Shown: positions 1 through 7,005 of the stretch, piece by piece | Layout: every line of letters starts with the position of its first letter | Position numbering within the stretch: position 1 is the first letter of the stretch | Source: an uncultured Muribaculaceae bacterium | Lineage (GTDB): Bacteria > Bacteroidota > Bacteroidia > Bacteroidales > Muribaculaceae | Assembly: GCA_910576935.1 (NCBI GenBank) | Contig: CAJTKG010000004.1 | Location: 50,145-114,144 of the forward strand | Length of the DNA stretch: 64,000 bases | Direction of reading: 5' to 3' | Notes under the pieces: model-generated | What the model saw: only the letters and a program-made list of their open reading frames with translations | Databases searched by the model: none | Told to the model about the DNA's origin: nothing | Program-made: the position numbers and the translations under genes

Positions 1-1763
1 GCTCCGCCGAGTCCTCCGTTGACTGTGCCGTCTTCGACGGTGATGACCGGAGCGCCCGAGCGGGCGGCTTCTTCGAGTATGGCGGTGTCGATGGGCTTAA
101 GGAAGATCATGTCATAGTGTGCGGCGCTGATGCCGGCGGCCTCGGCGCGGTCGAGGGCTCGTCTGACATCAGTGGCGACAGTGCCTATGCTCAGCACGGT
201 GATGTCTGTGCCTTCGCGCAGTTTACGGCCGCGGCCGATTTCGAGACGTTTCATATCGCAGTGCCAGTCGGGATTCTCTCCCTTGCCGCGCGGATAGCGT
301 ATGGCCATCGGGGCGTCGTCGGTCAGCGAGGCGGTGTAGAGCAGATGCCGCAGCATGTGTTCATTGGCCGGTGCGGCCACGATGAGCCCCGGGATGGTGC
401 GCAGATAGGCAAGATCGAAGGCGCCGTGGTGTGTCGCGCCGTCTTCACCGACGAGACCGGCTCGGTCGAGGCAGAAAACAACAGGAAGCTTCTGAATCGC
501 GACGTCGTGTATTATATGGTCGTAGCCTCGCTGCAGGAAGCTTGAGTATATACCGACAAAGGGTTTGAGCCCGTCTTTTGCCATGCCTCCGGCAAAGGTG
601 ACAGCATGGCCTTCGGAGATGCCGACGTCGAAAACGCGGTCGGGCATCTCGGCCTGCATGGTCGAGATGGATGTGCCGCTTGGCATAGCCGCTGTAACGG
701 CGACTATCTTGTTGTTGCCACGGGCGAGTTCGAGAAGGGTGTTGCCGAAGACATCCTGGAATTTCAGACGTTTGTCATCAGACGATAGAGTTTCAGAGCG
801 AACGCCTGTCGCCGGGTCGAATTTGCCCGGAGCGTGCCATGATGCGGGATCTTTCTCGGCGGGGGCGTATCCTTTGCCTTTTACGGTGCGCAGATGTAGT
901 ATGCGCGGGCCGTTCATATCGCGTATGTCATTGAGGACTCTGACTATAGTCGGCAGGTCGTGGCCGTCAAACGGCCCGAAATATCTTATGTTGAGGCCTT
1001 CAAAGATGTTCTGCTGGTGACTGACCAGCGATTTTATACTGTTGTTGAACCGTAGTATCGTACCGCGACGGCGGTCGGTTATGAGATGGAGTTTCTTCAG
1101 CAGTTTGAAAGTGCGGTAACGCAGATTGTTGTATGCTTTGCTTGTTGTAAGATGGGCGAGGTATGAGTTGAGAGACCCGACATTGCGGTCGATCGACATG
1201 TCGTTGTCATTGAGGATTATGAGCAAGTTGTTAGGGGTGTTGGCGGCGTTGTTGATGCCTTCGAAGGCGAGGCCTCCGCTTATCGAAGCGTCTCCGATGA
1301 CGGCGACGACATTGCGGGCAGGTTTGTCGCCGTTCAGACGCGAGGCTATTGCCATGCCCAATGCCGCCGAAATCGAATTTGAGGCGTGTCCGGCGGTGAA
1401 TGTGTCATAGATGCTTTCGGCCGGGTTAGGGAATCCGCTCAGACCTCCCATGCGACGGTTGTTGACAAATGCCTCGCGGCGTCCCGTCAACAATTTGTGT
1501 CCATAAGCCTGATGGCCTACGTCCCAGACGATTCGGTCGTATGGTGTGTTGAATACATAATGAAGTGCCACGGTCAACTCGACCGCACCCATGCTTGAGG
1601 CGAAATGTCCGGGATTGACCGATAGTGAGTCGATCAGAAAACGGCGTATCTCGTCGCATACCTGTGGCAGTTGTTCGGGCGCGAGGCGTCGGAGATCGGC
1701 CGGGCTCTCTATTTGCGACAAAAGTGTCGTCCCGACCGGGTCATTTGCGGTTGTTTCTGACAT
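1..1763 (-). CDS. dxs: 1-deoxy-D-xylulose-5-phosphate synthase (3' end cut off by window edge)
   Basis: Condenses pyruvate with glyceraldehyde 3-phosphate in a thiamine diphosphate-dependent reaction, the first step of the MEP isoprenoid pathway and also a source of thiamine and pyridoxal precursors; cytosolic. About 587 residues are visible of a family that usually has about 630. Reading leftward from ATG at 1763 the protein shows GHQAYGHKLLTGRR near residue 85, a thiamine-binding GD-ASISGG stretch near residue 157 followed by NDND, and the transketolase central segment with GISEGHAVTFAGGMA. The last visible residues (VEDGTVNGGLGG) belong to the C-terminal transketolase domain. No in-frame ATG lies close upstream, so 1763 is preferred. 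The start lies inside the end of a small membrane ORF (1741-1920), suggesting translational coupling. Identity is secure; only the end is missing. Confidence 0.96.
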   Translation of the reverse strand, partial: MSETTANDPVGTTLLSQIESPADLRRLAPEQLPQVCDEIRRFLIDSLSVNPGHFASSMGAVELTVALHYVFNTPYDRIVWDVGHQAYGHKLLTGRREAFVNNRRMGGLSGFPNPAESIYDTFTAGHASNSISAALGMAIASRLNGDKPARNVVAVIGDASISGGLAFEGINNAANTPNNLLIILNDNDMSIDRNVGSLNSYLAHLTTSKAYNNLRYRTFKLLKKLHLITDRRRGTILRFNNSIKSLVSHQQNIFEGLNIRYFGPFDGHDLPTIVRVLNDIRDMNGPRILHLRTVKGKGYAPAEKDPASWHAPGKFDPATGVRSETLSSDDKRLKFQDVFGNTLLELARGNNKIVAVTAAMPSGTSISTMQAEMPDRVFDVGISEGHAVTFAGGMAKDGLKPFVGIYSSFLQRGYDHIIHDVAIQKLPVVFCLDRAGLVGEDGATHHGAFDLAYLRTIPGLIVAAPANEHMLRHLLYTASLTDDAPMAIRYPRGKGENPDWHCDMKRLEIGRGRKLREGTDITVLSIGTVATDVRRALDRAEAAGISAAHYDMIFLKPIDTAILEEAARSGAPVITVEDGTVNGGLGG

Positions 1764-1920
1764 ATTTTTTATATAGAGGCACAAAAACAATTATACCTGA
1801 AGCGACAATGACAAATGCTTGATAAAGAGTGAATGCCGGCGTTGACTTTACCATGGCGTAAACCAAGACAAGCCATAGCAAGCCGAGTATGACAAATCGT
1901 AATATCACGGATGTTTTCAT
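1741..1920 (-). CDS. Small two-helix membrane protein overlapping the dxs start
   Basis: Fifty-nine codons plus stop, not recognised. From ATG at 1920 the translation begins MKTSVILRFVILGLLWLV and ends KKYVRNNRK. It has two hydrophobic segments (about residues 5-24 and 32-50) separated by a short loop with KSTPAF, and a strongly basic C-terminus (KKYVRNNRK), which would put the tail in the cytoplasm. Its stop (1741-1743) lies 23 nt inside dxs in another frame. A TATCTTTG box on the minus strand (1944-1951) lies 24 nt upstream of the start, and a terminator (1975-2017) insulates it from the previous operon, so it appears to be the first cistron of the dxs transcript. Hydrophobic pattern, promoter spacing and stop/start overlap support a real gene; function is unknown. 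Confidence 0.6.
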   Translation of the reverse strand: MKTSVILRFVILGLLWLVLVYAMVKSTPAFTLYQAFVIVASGIIVFVPLYKKYVRNNRK

Positions 1921-1943
1921 TGTCGGATCGTTTTAAACAGAGG

Positions 1944-1951
1944 CAAAGATA
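1944..1951 (-). promoter_or_regulatory. -7 promoter box for the small ORF-dxs transcript
   Basis: CAAAGATA on the plus strand is TATCTTTG on the minus strand, matching the Bacteroidota -7 consensus TAnnTTTG, 24 nt before ATG 1920. No clear -33 TTTG lies at the expected distance. Confidence 0.5.
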
Positions 1952-1974
1952 ATAAAAAATACGTGTTTTCTAAA

Positions 1975-2017
1975 ATAAAAGCCGCAGACTGTGGTGTTGC
2001 AGGGCTGCGGCTTTTAT
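1975..2017 (-). terminator. Intrinsic terminator of the dprA-nucleoside phosphorylase operon
   Basis: A perfect 13-bp inverted repeat (1975-1987 with 2005-2017) lies 20 nt beyond the stop of the nucleoside phosphorylase gene. The minus-strand stem ends in a run of T residues (TTTTATTTTA), as expected for leftward termination. Confidence 0.8.
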
Positions 2018-2037
2018 GTTGCGGCTCTAATGTTGTG

Positions 2038-2913
2038 TCAGATGCGTTCGAGGACGGTGGCGACAAGGTCGCGTATGCCTGATTTGTAGTTTGGATTGGC
2101 AACGGTGTTGAAGCGGTTGGCGATAATCGAGCAGACGGTCATGGCTTTGTGGCCCATCAGGCGCGAAAGGCCCTGAAGGGGAGCGCTTTCCATCTCATAG
2201 TTGGTGATATGGCGACCTTTGTGTTCGAATGACTCGATGAGTCCGTTGAGGTCTGGGTTGGCGAGTGGCAGTCTGAGACGGCGCCCTTGCGGCCCGTAGA
2301 ATCCGATGGCTGATATCGTGTTGCCGCGCACCATGTCGTCTGCGGCGATGCGGTCGACCAGTTCGGCGTCGGCGTCGACAACATAAGGTTTCGCCCAAAG
2401 CGGATTCCAGTTGACGTGGTGACAGAATGCGTGTTCGAAGTCGTGGTCGGCGATATCGTTGCGGCCGGCGTAGTAGTTGAGTACGCCGTCAAAACCGATG
2501 GCCTTCTCGGCGATGACGGGTGTTCCGAGGCTGAGTTCGGGTTGAAGAGCGCCCGATGTGCCGATTCTGACGAGTGTGAGCACTCGCGGAGTGTCTTTGA
2601 CTTCACGGGTTTTGAAGTCGATGTTGGCAAGGGCGTCGAGCTCGTTGATGACGATGTCGATGTTATCGGGGCCTATGCCATGGCTAAGACACATTATTGG
2701 ACGGCCTTTATATGTGCCGCCGATTGTATGGAATTCGCGTGAGGAGACGTCATAGTCTATGGTGTCGAAGAATTCGGCGACCATATTTACACGACCGGGG
2801 TCGCCGACGAGGATAATGTTGTCTGTGAGCTGTGACGGGCTGAGATGAAGGTGAAATACTGTGCCGTCGGGGTTGATGATGAGTTCTGATTCGGGTATGA
2901 ATTGTTTTGTCAT
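2038..2913 (-). CDS. Nucleoside phosphorylase, uridine phosphorylase-like
   Basis: Phosphorolyses a nucleoside to free base and (deoxy)ribose 1-phosphate in cytosolic salvage. The 291-residue protein has the PNP/UDP phosphorylase fold signatures: VGDPGRV near residue 32 (phosphate binding), RIGTSGALQP near 105, and NYEMESA near 238, the ribose/base-binding motif whose acidic residues are typical of uridine phosphorylases. An upstream in-frame ATG at 3021 would add 36 Arg/Gln/His-rich residues and overlap dprA, so ATG 2913 (MTKQFIPESE) is preferred. It is the last gene of a leftward operon, 85 nt after dprA, and is followed by a terminator. Uridine preference is inferred from the motif; a broader pyrimidine or purine specificity is possible. 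Confidence 0.88.
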   Translation of the reverse strand: MTKQFIPESELIINPDGTVFHLHLSPSQLTDNIILVGDPGRVNMVAEFFDTIDYDVSSREFHTIGGTYKGRPIMCLSHGIGPDNIDIVINELDALANIDFKTREVKDTPRVLTLVRIGTSGALQPELSLGTPVIAEKAIGFDGVLNYYAGRNDIADHDFEHAFCHHVNWNPLWAKPYVVDADAELVDRIAADDMVRGNTISAIGFYGPQGRRLRLPLANPDLNGLIESFEHKGRHITNYEMESAPLQGLSRLMGHKAMTVCSIIANRFNTVANPNYKSGIRDLVATVLERI

Positions 2914-2998
2914 GGCTGTTTGATGTTTTATGTTGTTAATATTTTGTCTATCACTTAAACGTCGGTGATGCCTCTGATGTTGTGGCGGTGGCCCGGTT

Positions 2999-4114
2999 TC
3001 AGATCCGGGCAACCACTTCATATCTTCCGCCGGGCAATGCCGATACCGTATCTGACATTTCGAGGTCGAAGAGTAGGGCGCTCAGACGGCTGTAAGGCAT
3101 TGCGAGCCCGGCGCAGATGTCGTTGACCGTTACGCCGGGATTGGAGGCTATGAAGCCGACCACACGCGTGCTTTCGCTGTCGAGTTCGAGCGTCAGTGTC
3201 TGCTGTGTGCCTTCGGGTTGACGTGCGCGCCAGCCCATAGCGGCTATGAGGTCGTCGGCAGATGTGATGATGCGTGCGGTCTGATCGTTGATCAGCCTGT
3301 TGCATCCGCGGCTGTATCGGTCTGTCGTGCGGCCCGGCACGGCCATCACTTCGCGGTTGTATGCCGCGCCGAGGCGTGCCGTCGTCATAGCTCCGCCGCG
3401 AAGATCGCTCTCGACTATGACTACGCAGTCGCTAAGACCGGCGACGATGCGGTTGCGGGCGAGGAAATTTCCGGGATGCGTGGTCGAATCAGAGCGGTAT
3501 TCGGTGATTATGGCGCCTCCGTTCGTGACCATTTTGCGGGCAGTCATGCGATGCTCGGCAGGGTATATGGTGTTGAGGCTGTGGGCAACGACGGCGGCGG
3601 TCGGCACGCCTGCGTCGAGAGCGGCACGGTGGGCGGCAATATCTATACCATATGCGAGCCCGCTGACAATAAGCAGTCCGTCGAGTTTCTCGGCCAAGTC
3701 GGCTACAAGTTCTGTTGTGAAGCGCAGGCCATAAGAGGTGGCGCGTCGGGTGCCGACAACAGCGACTACGTGACGTGCGTCAATATTGCAGTCGCCGACG
3801 CTGTAGAGCATTGCCGGTGCGTCGTCACATTCTGCCAGACGAGCGGGGTAGCCCGTTTCGTCTATAAACATTGTTGCGATTCTGTTGGCGTTGACAAATG
3901 TAGTCTCGGCCGATGCGGCATCGAGCAGTCGACGGCGGTAGGCACCATCGGTGAGAGTACTGTCAAGGCCAGTCGAGACCGCCAATTCATTGTCATGAAG
4001 CCTGAAGAAGTTTTCGGGTGAACCTGTGACGCCGAGCAGACGCCGGGCGGTGGCTACATTGATGCCTCGCAATGACGAGAATGCGATTTTATATGTAAGC
4101 GCGCTGTCAGTCAT
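2999..4114 (-). CDS. dprA: DNA-processing protein DprA
   Basis: Binds incoming single-stranded DNA and loads RecA in natural transformation; also present in species with no known competence. The 371-residue form from ATG 4114 has an N-terminal helix-hairpin-helix-like region (1-75), a Rossmann core (about 100-295) with GTRRATSYG at 121-129, SGLAYGID at 151-158 and FLARNRIVAGLSD at 217-229, and a C-terminal winged-helix domain (about 310-365). A longer reading from 4189 would run deep into the upstream thioesterase, so the inner ATG, overlapping that gene by 8 nt, is chosen. Length and all core motifs are complete. It sits between a thioesterase and a nucleoside phosphorylase, so the operon does not indicate competence. 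Confidence 0.95.
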   Translation of the reverse strand: MTDSALTYKIAFSSLRGINVATARRLLGVTGSPENFFRLHDNELAVSTGLDSTLTDGAYRRRLLDAASAETTFVNANRIATMFIDETGYPARLAECDDAPAMLYSVGDCNIDARHVVAVVGTRRATSYGLRFTTELVADLAEKLDGLLIVSGLAYGIDIAAHRAALDAGVPTAAVVAHSLNTIYPAEHRMTARKMVTNGGAIITEYRSDSTTHPGNFLARNRIVAGLSDCVVIVESDLRGGAMTTARLGAAYNREVMAVPGRTTDRYSRGCNRLINDQTARIITSADDLIAAMGWRARQPEGTQQTLTLELDSESTRVVGFIASNPGVTVNDICAGLAMPYSRLSALLFDLEMSDTVSALPGGRYEVVARI

Positions 4115-4523
4115 CGGCGAGATATTCTTTGAAAGCTTCGGCAAGCCGTTCGCCGCGATTGATGCGTCCGTCTTTAAGGCAGACGACACCCACTTTGGCT
4201 GAAACGACCGGAGTGCCGTCGGGACGATAGATATCCTGATCGAAAATAAATTGAGGTCCTTGCCGTCGGATGTTCAGACAGCTTATCATCGAGTCGCCGA
4301 GTCCGAGGGGGCTGAGGTAGTTGATCTCAACGCGCGACAGCACCGGGTCTATGCCTTCGCTGTGCATCCGGCGGAATGTCATGCCGGCGCTCTCGCAGAA
4401 CTCGTGGCGCGTATGTTCGAGGTAATGGAGATAAATGGCGTTGTTGACTATGCCTTCGGCGTCAACCTCATAGTCGCGCACTTTGATAGGCATCTCGAAG
4501 ATATATTTTTTGTCTTTTTTCAT
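4107..4523 (-). CDS. Acyl-CoA thioesterase, YbgC/4HBT hot-dog family
   Basis: Predicted to hydrolyse acyl-CoA thioesters in the cytosol. The 138-residue protein from ATG 4523 carries the family signature around residues 16-40 (RDYEVDAEGIVNNAIYLHYL), with D21-A22-x-G24 matching the catalytic loop of 4-hydroxybenzoyl-CoA thioesterases, followed by LEHTRHEF in the long helix. A longer reading from 4592 overlaps the preceding gene and adds a basic non-homologous tail. The start shares ATGA (4520-4523) with the stop of the upstream metzincin-like gene, and its end overlaps dprA by 8 nt, so the three are translationally linked. The substrate cannot be told from sequence; YbgC relatives are often linked to phospholipid metabolism. 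Confidence 0.88.
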   Translation of the reverse strand: MKKDKKYIFEMPIKVRDYEVDAEGIVNNAIYLHYLEHTRHEFCESAGMTFRRMHSEGIDPVLSRVEINYLSPLGLGDSMISCLNIRRQGPQFIFDQDIYRPDGTPVVSAKVGVVCLKDGRINRGERLAEAFKEYLADD

Positions 4524-5269
4524 ATTTTTTCTGTGGATGGAGCAAAGTTGTCGTAGAAGTCGTGATGCGTTTCGGTCAGGCCTACACGCCATGCTGTCAC
4601 TTCGTCTATAGTCAGGCGGTTGATGTCGGCGTCGAGGCGGTGCATGATGGAATTGGGATAGTGTAATGAGGCCAGACGGTCGATTTCTTTTGATGTCTGC
4701 CAGGTGTCATATAGGTCCCATGCGCCGAAACAATGGCATATCTCATGGGCGATCGAGGCCGGATAGGCGGGCTGTCCCGAGGTATAGCGTGTGTGGAGGA
4801 AGCAGCTCTCGAGATAGAATTTCGGCGCTGTTTTCTCGCAATGTGACAGCGCATATGACCGTCCGGCCTTGTTGACCACGACGAGCACGACGCAATGGTC
4901 GCAGTCGATGTTGGCCTTTACCCAGTCGATAAAGTCAAGGTTGCCTTTATAGCCGAGGCTTATTAAGATCGGCTCGATGATATCGACGTTTTCATGACCG
5001 GTGCCGGCGCCGGTCTTGATGTCAGGGATTATGATGGTTTCTTCAAGACCGAAACAGCCGTCTTCGAAGCTTATGTTCTTACCATAGCGGCGCGCTTCGT
5101 CGATAAGCCATCGCTGAGCCTCACGTATTTTTTTGTAATACATCATCTTGTCTTCGTAGGCCCATTCTTCTTCGGCCTCAAAGACGGTCAGCAGATATAT
5201 TTTGCCTTCGAGTTTGCCGGCGCTGCCGATGTTGCGGCTGCTGCCAAGGTAATTCGACGTTTTGCTCAT
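4520..5269 (-). CDS. Cytosolic metzincin-like zinc protease homologue
   Basis: A 249-residue protein that I cannot place in a named family. Residues 175-185 read HEICHCFGAWD, a match to HExxHxxGxxD, in which two His and the final Asp bind zinc and Glu176 is the general base; Asp as third ligand is known from snapalysin-type metzincins. Met209 (PNSIM, 205-209) is placed where a Met-turn would be expected. There is no signal peptide: the N-terminus (MSKTSNYLGS) is polar, and the middle contains several Cys (C123, C126, C144, C156), so a cytosolic role is likely. It is the first gene of an operon with a thioesterase, dprA and a nucleoside phosphorylase, behind a -7 box at 5297-5304. Enzyme activity and substrate are inferred only from the motif. 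Confidence 0.6.
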   Translation of the reverse strand: MSKTSNYLGSSRNIGSAGKLEGKIYLLTVFEAEEEWAYEDKMMYYKKIREAQRWLIDEARRYGKNISFEDGCFGLEETIIIPDIKTGAGTGHENVDIIEPILISLGYKGNLDFIDWVKANIDCDHCVVLVVVNKAGRSYALSHCEKTAPKFYLESCFLHTRYTSGQPAYPASIAHEICHCFGAWDLYDTWQTSKEIDRLASLHYPNSIMHRLDADINRLTIDEVTAWRVGLTETHHDFYDNFAPSTEKI

Positions 5270-5296
5270 CAGATTTCACTCAGTTGATTTAAAATA

Positions 5297-5304
5297 CAAA
5301 AATA
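5297..5304 (-). promoter_or_regulatory. -7 promoter box for the metzincin-like/dprA operon
   Basis: CAAAAATA on the plus strand is TATTTTTG on the minus strand, 28 nt before ATG 5269. A CAAA (5327-5330) lies 22 nt further upstream, close to the expected -33 spacing. Confidence 0.5.
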
Positions 5305-5338
5305 GCAAGATTTCTCGATTCGTCGGCAAAAAAATTTT

Positions 5339-5346
5339 TACCTTTG
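5339..5346 (+). promoter_or_regulatory. -7 promoter box immediately before the C45-like gene
   Basis: TACCTTTG fits TAnnTTTG but ends only 4 nt before ATG 5351, so a transcript from it would be nearly leaderless. No -33 TTTG is found 19 nt upstream. Confidence 0.35.
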
Positions 5347-5350
5347 TGTC

Positions 5351-6421
5351 ATGATGAAAAAACTATTCTTATTTATAATGGTGACAGTTTTGGCTGTCAC
5401 TGAAGCCGAGGCGTGTACGTCGATGGTCGTTTCGGCCCGCGCAAGTGCAACGGGGAGGCCTCTGCTTTGGAAACATCGTGACACGAGCGCCGAGCGCAAT
5501 TTTGTCGAACGTGTAGAGCCTTCCGGCAGTTCGTTTGGCTATATAGCGCTTTATAACAGCGGTGATACGGCTTTGGCTGATGCCTGGATGGGTTTCAACA
5601 GTGAAGGGTTTGCCGTGATGAACACTGCGTCGTATAATCTTGCGCCGGACACGGCTGTTTATAAAGACCGTGAAGGTGCTGTCATGGCTCTCGCGTTGAA
5701 ACGTTGCCGCACTGCCGAAGATTTTGCCGCGTTACTCGATACGCTGCCCAGACCTATGGGAGTGCAGGCAAATTTCGGTGTGATAGACGCGCGCGGCGGG
5801 GCGGCCTATTTTGAGACTGACGACTACGGATACAGGCGATTTGACGCCGATGATGCTGCGGAGGGGCTTATCGTGCGGACCAATTTTTCTGTCAGTGGCG
5901 CTGCCGATGAAGGTTATGGTTATGTAAGATATGAAAATACGAGGCACTTGCTTGCCGATGAGATTGCGACCGGGAAAATCTCACCCGAACTGCTCACCGA
6001 GCGTGTAAGCCGTTCGTTCTATCATTCGCTTGTCGATAAAGATTATGCCGACTCTCACGAGCGTTGGGTCGTCGATCTTGACTTTGTGCCGCGGCGTTCG
6101 TCGACGGCCTCGATTGTCATTGAGGGTGTAAATTCGCCCGACGATGCCGGCGACACGGTGATGTGGACTCTTCTGGGATATCCGCCCTGCGCCGTTATCA
6201 CGCCGGTTACTTACGACAATCTGCCCGACAAACTCAGACCTGTCGACAACGGTGATTCGCCCGAGTGTCTACGCGTATTGGCGATGAAAGCCAAGGCCTT
6301 TCCGATCAGACGCGGCAATGGCCGTCAATATATCGACATGGATTATCTGCGGCCTGTCATTGCCGACAACCGTCGTCGCAGTCTTGAAATATACGGCAAC
6401 TTTAGAAAAAATGGAGAATAA
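5351..6421 (+). CDS. Secreted Ntn hydrolase, C45/C59-like linear amide hydrolase
   Basis: A 356-residue exported protein. Residues 1-21 form a signal peptide (MMKKLFLFIMVTVLAVTEAEA) whose cleavage would expose Cys22 as the N-terminal nucleophile of an Ntn hydrolase (CTSMVVSAR). Further family features follow: LLWKHRDT near 38-45, GFNSEGFAVMNTAS near 84-97 and GVIDARGGAAYFETD near 148-162. These resemble acyl-CoA:6-aminopenicillanate acyltransferase/choloylglycine-hydrolase-type enzymes that cleave non-peptide amide bonds; the periplasmic substrate is unknown. The residue before Cys is Ala and there is no lipobox, so it is probably not a lipoprotein. The second ATG (5354) is an equally good start. 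Its end overlaps the next gene by 11 nt, suggesting coupled translation. Confidence 0.75.
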   Translation: MMKKLFLFIMVTVLAVTEAEACTSMVVSARASATGRPLLWKHRDTSAERNFVERVEPSGSSFGYIALYNSGDTALADAWMGFNSEGFAVMNTASYNLAPDTAVYKDREGAVMALALKRCRTAEDFAALLDTLPRPMGVQANFGVIDARGGAAYFETDDYGYRRFDADDAAEGLIVRTNFSVSGAADEGYGYVRYENTRHLLADEIATGKISPELLTERVSRSFYHSLVDKDYADSHERWVVDLDFVPRRSSTASIVIEGVNSPDDAGDTVMWTLLGYPPCAVITPVTYDNLPDKLRPVDNGDSPECLRVLAMKAKAFPIRRGNGRQYIDMDYLRPVIADNRRRSLEIYGNFRKNGE

Positions 6422-7004
6422 TATTATGGAGGCCGGCGACGAAGTGCGTCTCACGGGCGATAGCCTCGCTCTGGCCGACAATGAATTACGAAAGGCCATA
6501 CAGTCGGGCGCAGATGTCGTAGCTGTGTGTGACCGTTTCATCACTGCGGCCATCGATCATGTCAGATCGCTATCTGATGCGTCATTCAATATCGAGTCGT
6601 TCAACTGTGCCGTAACGGCGTTACTGACCCTTGAGGTCTATAAGGTCGGCCGACGATGTAATGCTGACAAGCGGTTACGGCTTCTTTTTCCGGCTGTCGA
6701 CAACTTTATGTCTCTTGCAGAAACGATGCCGCAGCTTGACGAGATAGACGCCGACGGTCACCGTGCGACCATATTGAGCTATCTCGCGTCGCTGATCTAT
6801 TATAATTATACCTTAGCACATGAAGAAACGCCTGATGCCGATATTTTGCCGGAGGTCTATGTGTTTCTACGGAGCATCATGCCTCACGGTATAATTCAGA
6901 GTCCGGTGATAAATGTAGGTGGCGAGGCTCTCGACCCGTCGTCGCCGGCGCCGATTCTTGGCGATATCATCAGCCGTACGGCTGCAATGGGGCTGTATGC
7001 CTGA
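6411..7004 (+). CDS. Hypothetical protein, function unknown
   Basis: A 197-residue, mostly helical protein that I do not recognise. No signal peptide or membrane segment is visible. From ATG 6411 (MENNIMEAGDE) it overlaps the end of the Ntn hydrolase gene by 11 nt; ATG 6426 (MEAGDE) is an alternative. The upstream in-frame ATG at 6318 would lie deep inside the previous gene and is rejected. The sequence is rich in Ala, Leu and Asp with two Tyr/Leu-rich stretches (ILSYLASLIYYNYTLAH about 123-139). The context suggests co-expression with the secreted hydrolase, but with no export signal it would act in the cytosol. Its stop (7002-7004) is one base from the stop of the convergent MATE gene. Confidence 0.7.
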   Translation: MENNIMEAGDEVRLTGDSLALADNELRKAIQSGADVVAVCDRFITAAIDHVRSLSDASFNIESFNCAVTALLTLEVYKVGRRCNADKRLRLLFPAVDNFMSLAETMPQLDEIDADGHRATILSYLASLIYYNYTLAHEETPDADILPEVYVFLRSIMPHGIIQSPVINVGGEALDPSSPAPILGDIISRTAAMGLYA

Positions 7005-7005
7005 T

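Noticed and set aside
2914..3021. 36-residue N-terminal extension of the nucleoside phosphorylase
   Set aside because: The extension is Arg/Gln/His-rich, overlaps the dprA 3' end and is absent from the family layout.
3218..4021. 267-codon plus-strand frame opposite dprA
   Set aside because: Lies entirely within the DprA coding region on the other strand; Cys/Val/Gly-rich composition is typical of shadow frames.
5351..5416. Lipoprotein reading of the C45-like protein because Cys follows the signal peptide
   Set aside because: The residues before Cys22 (AEA) do not form a lipobox, and Cys followed by Thr-Ser with downstream Ntn motifs fits an N-terminal catalytic nucleophile.
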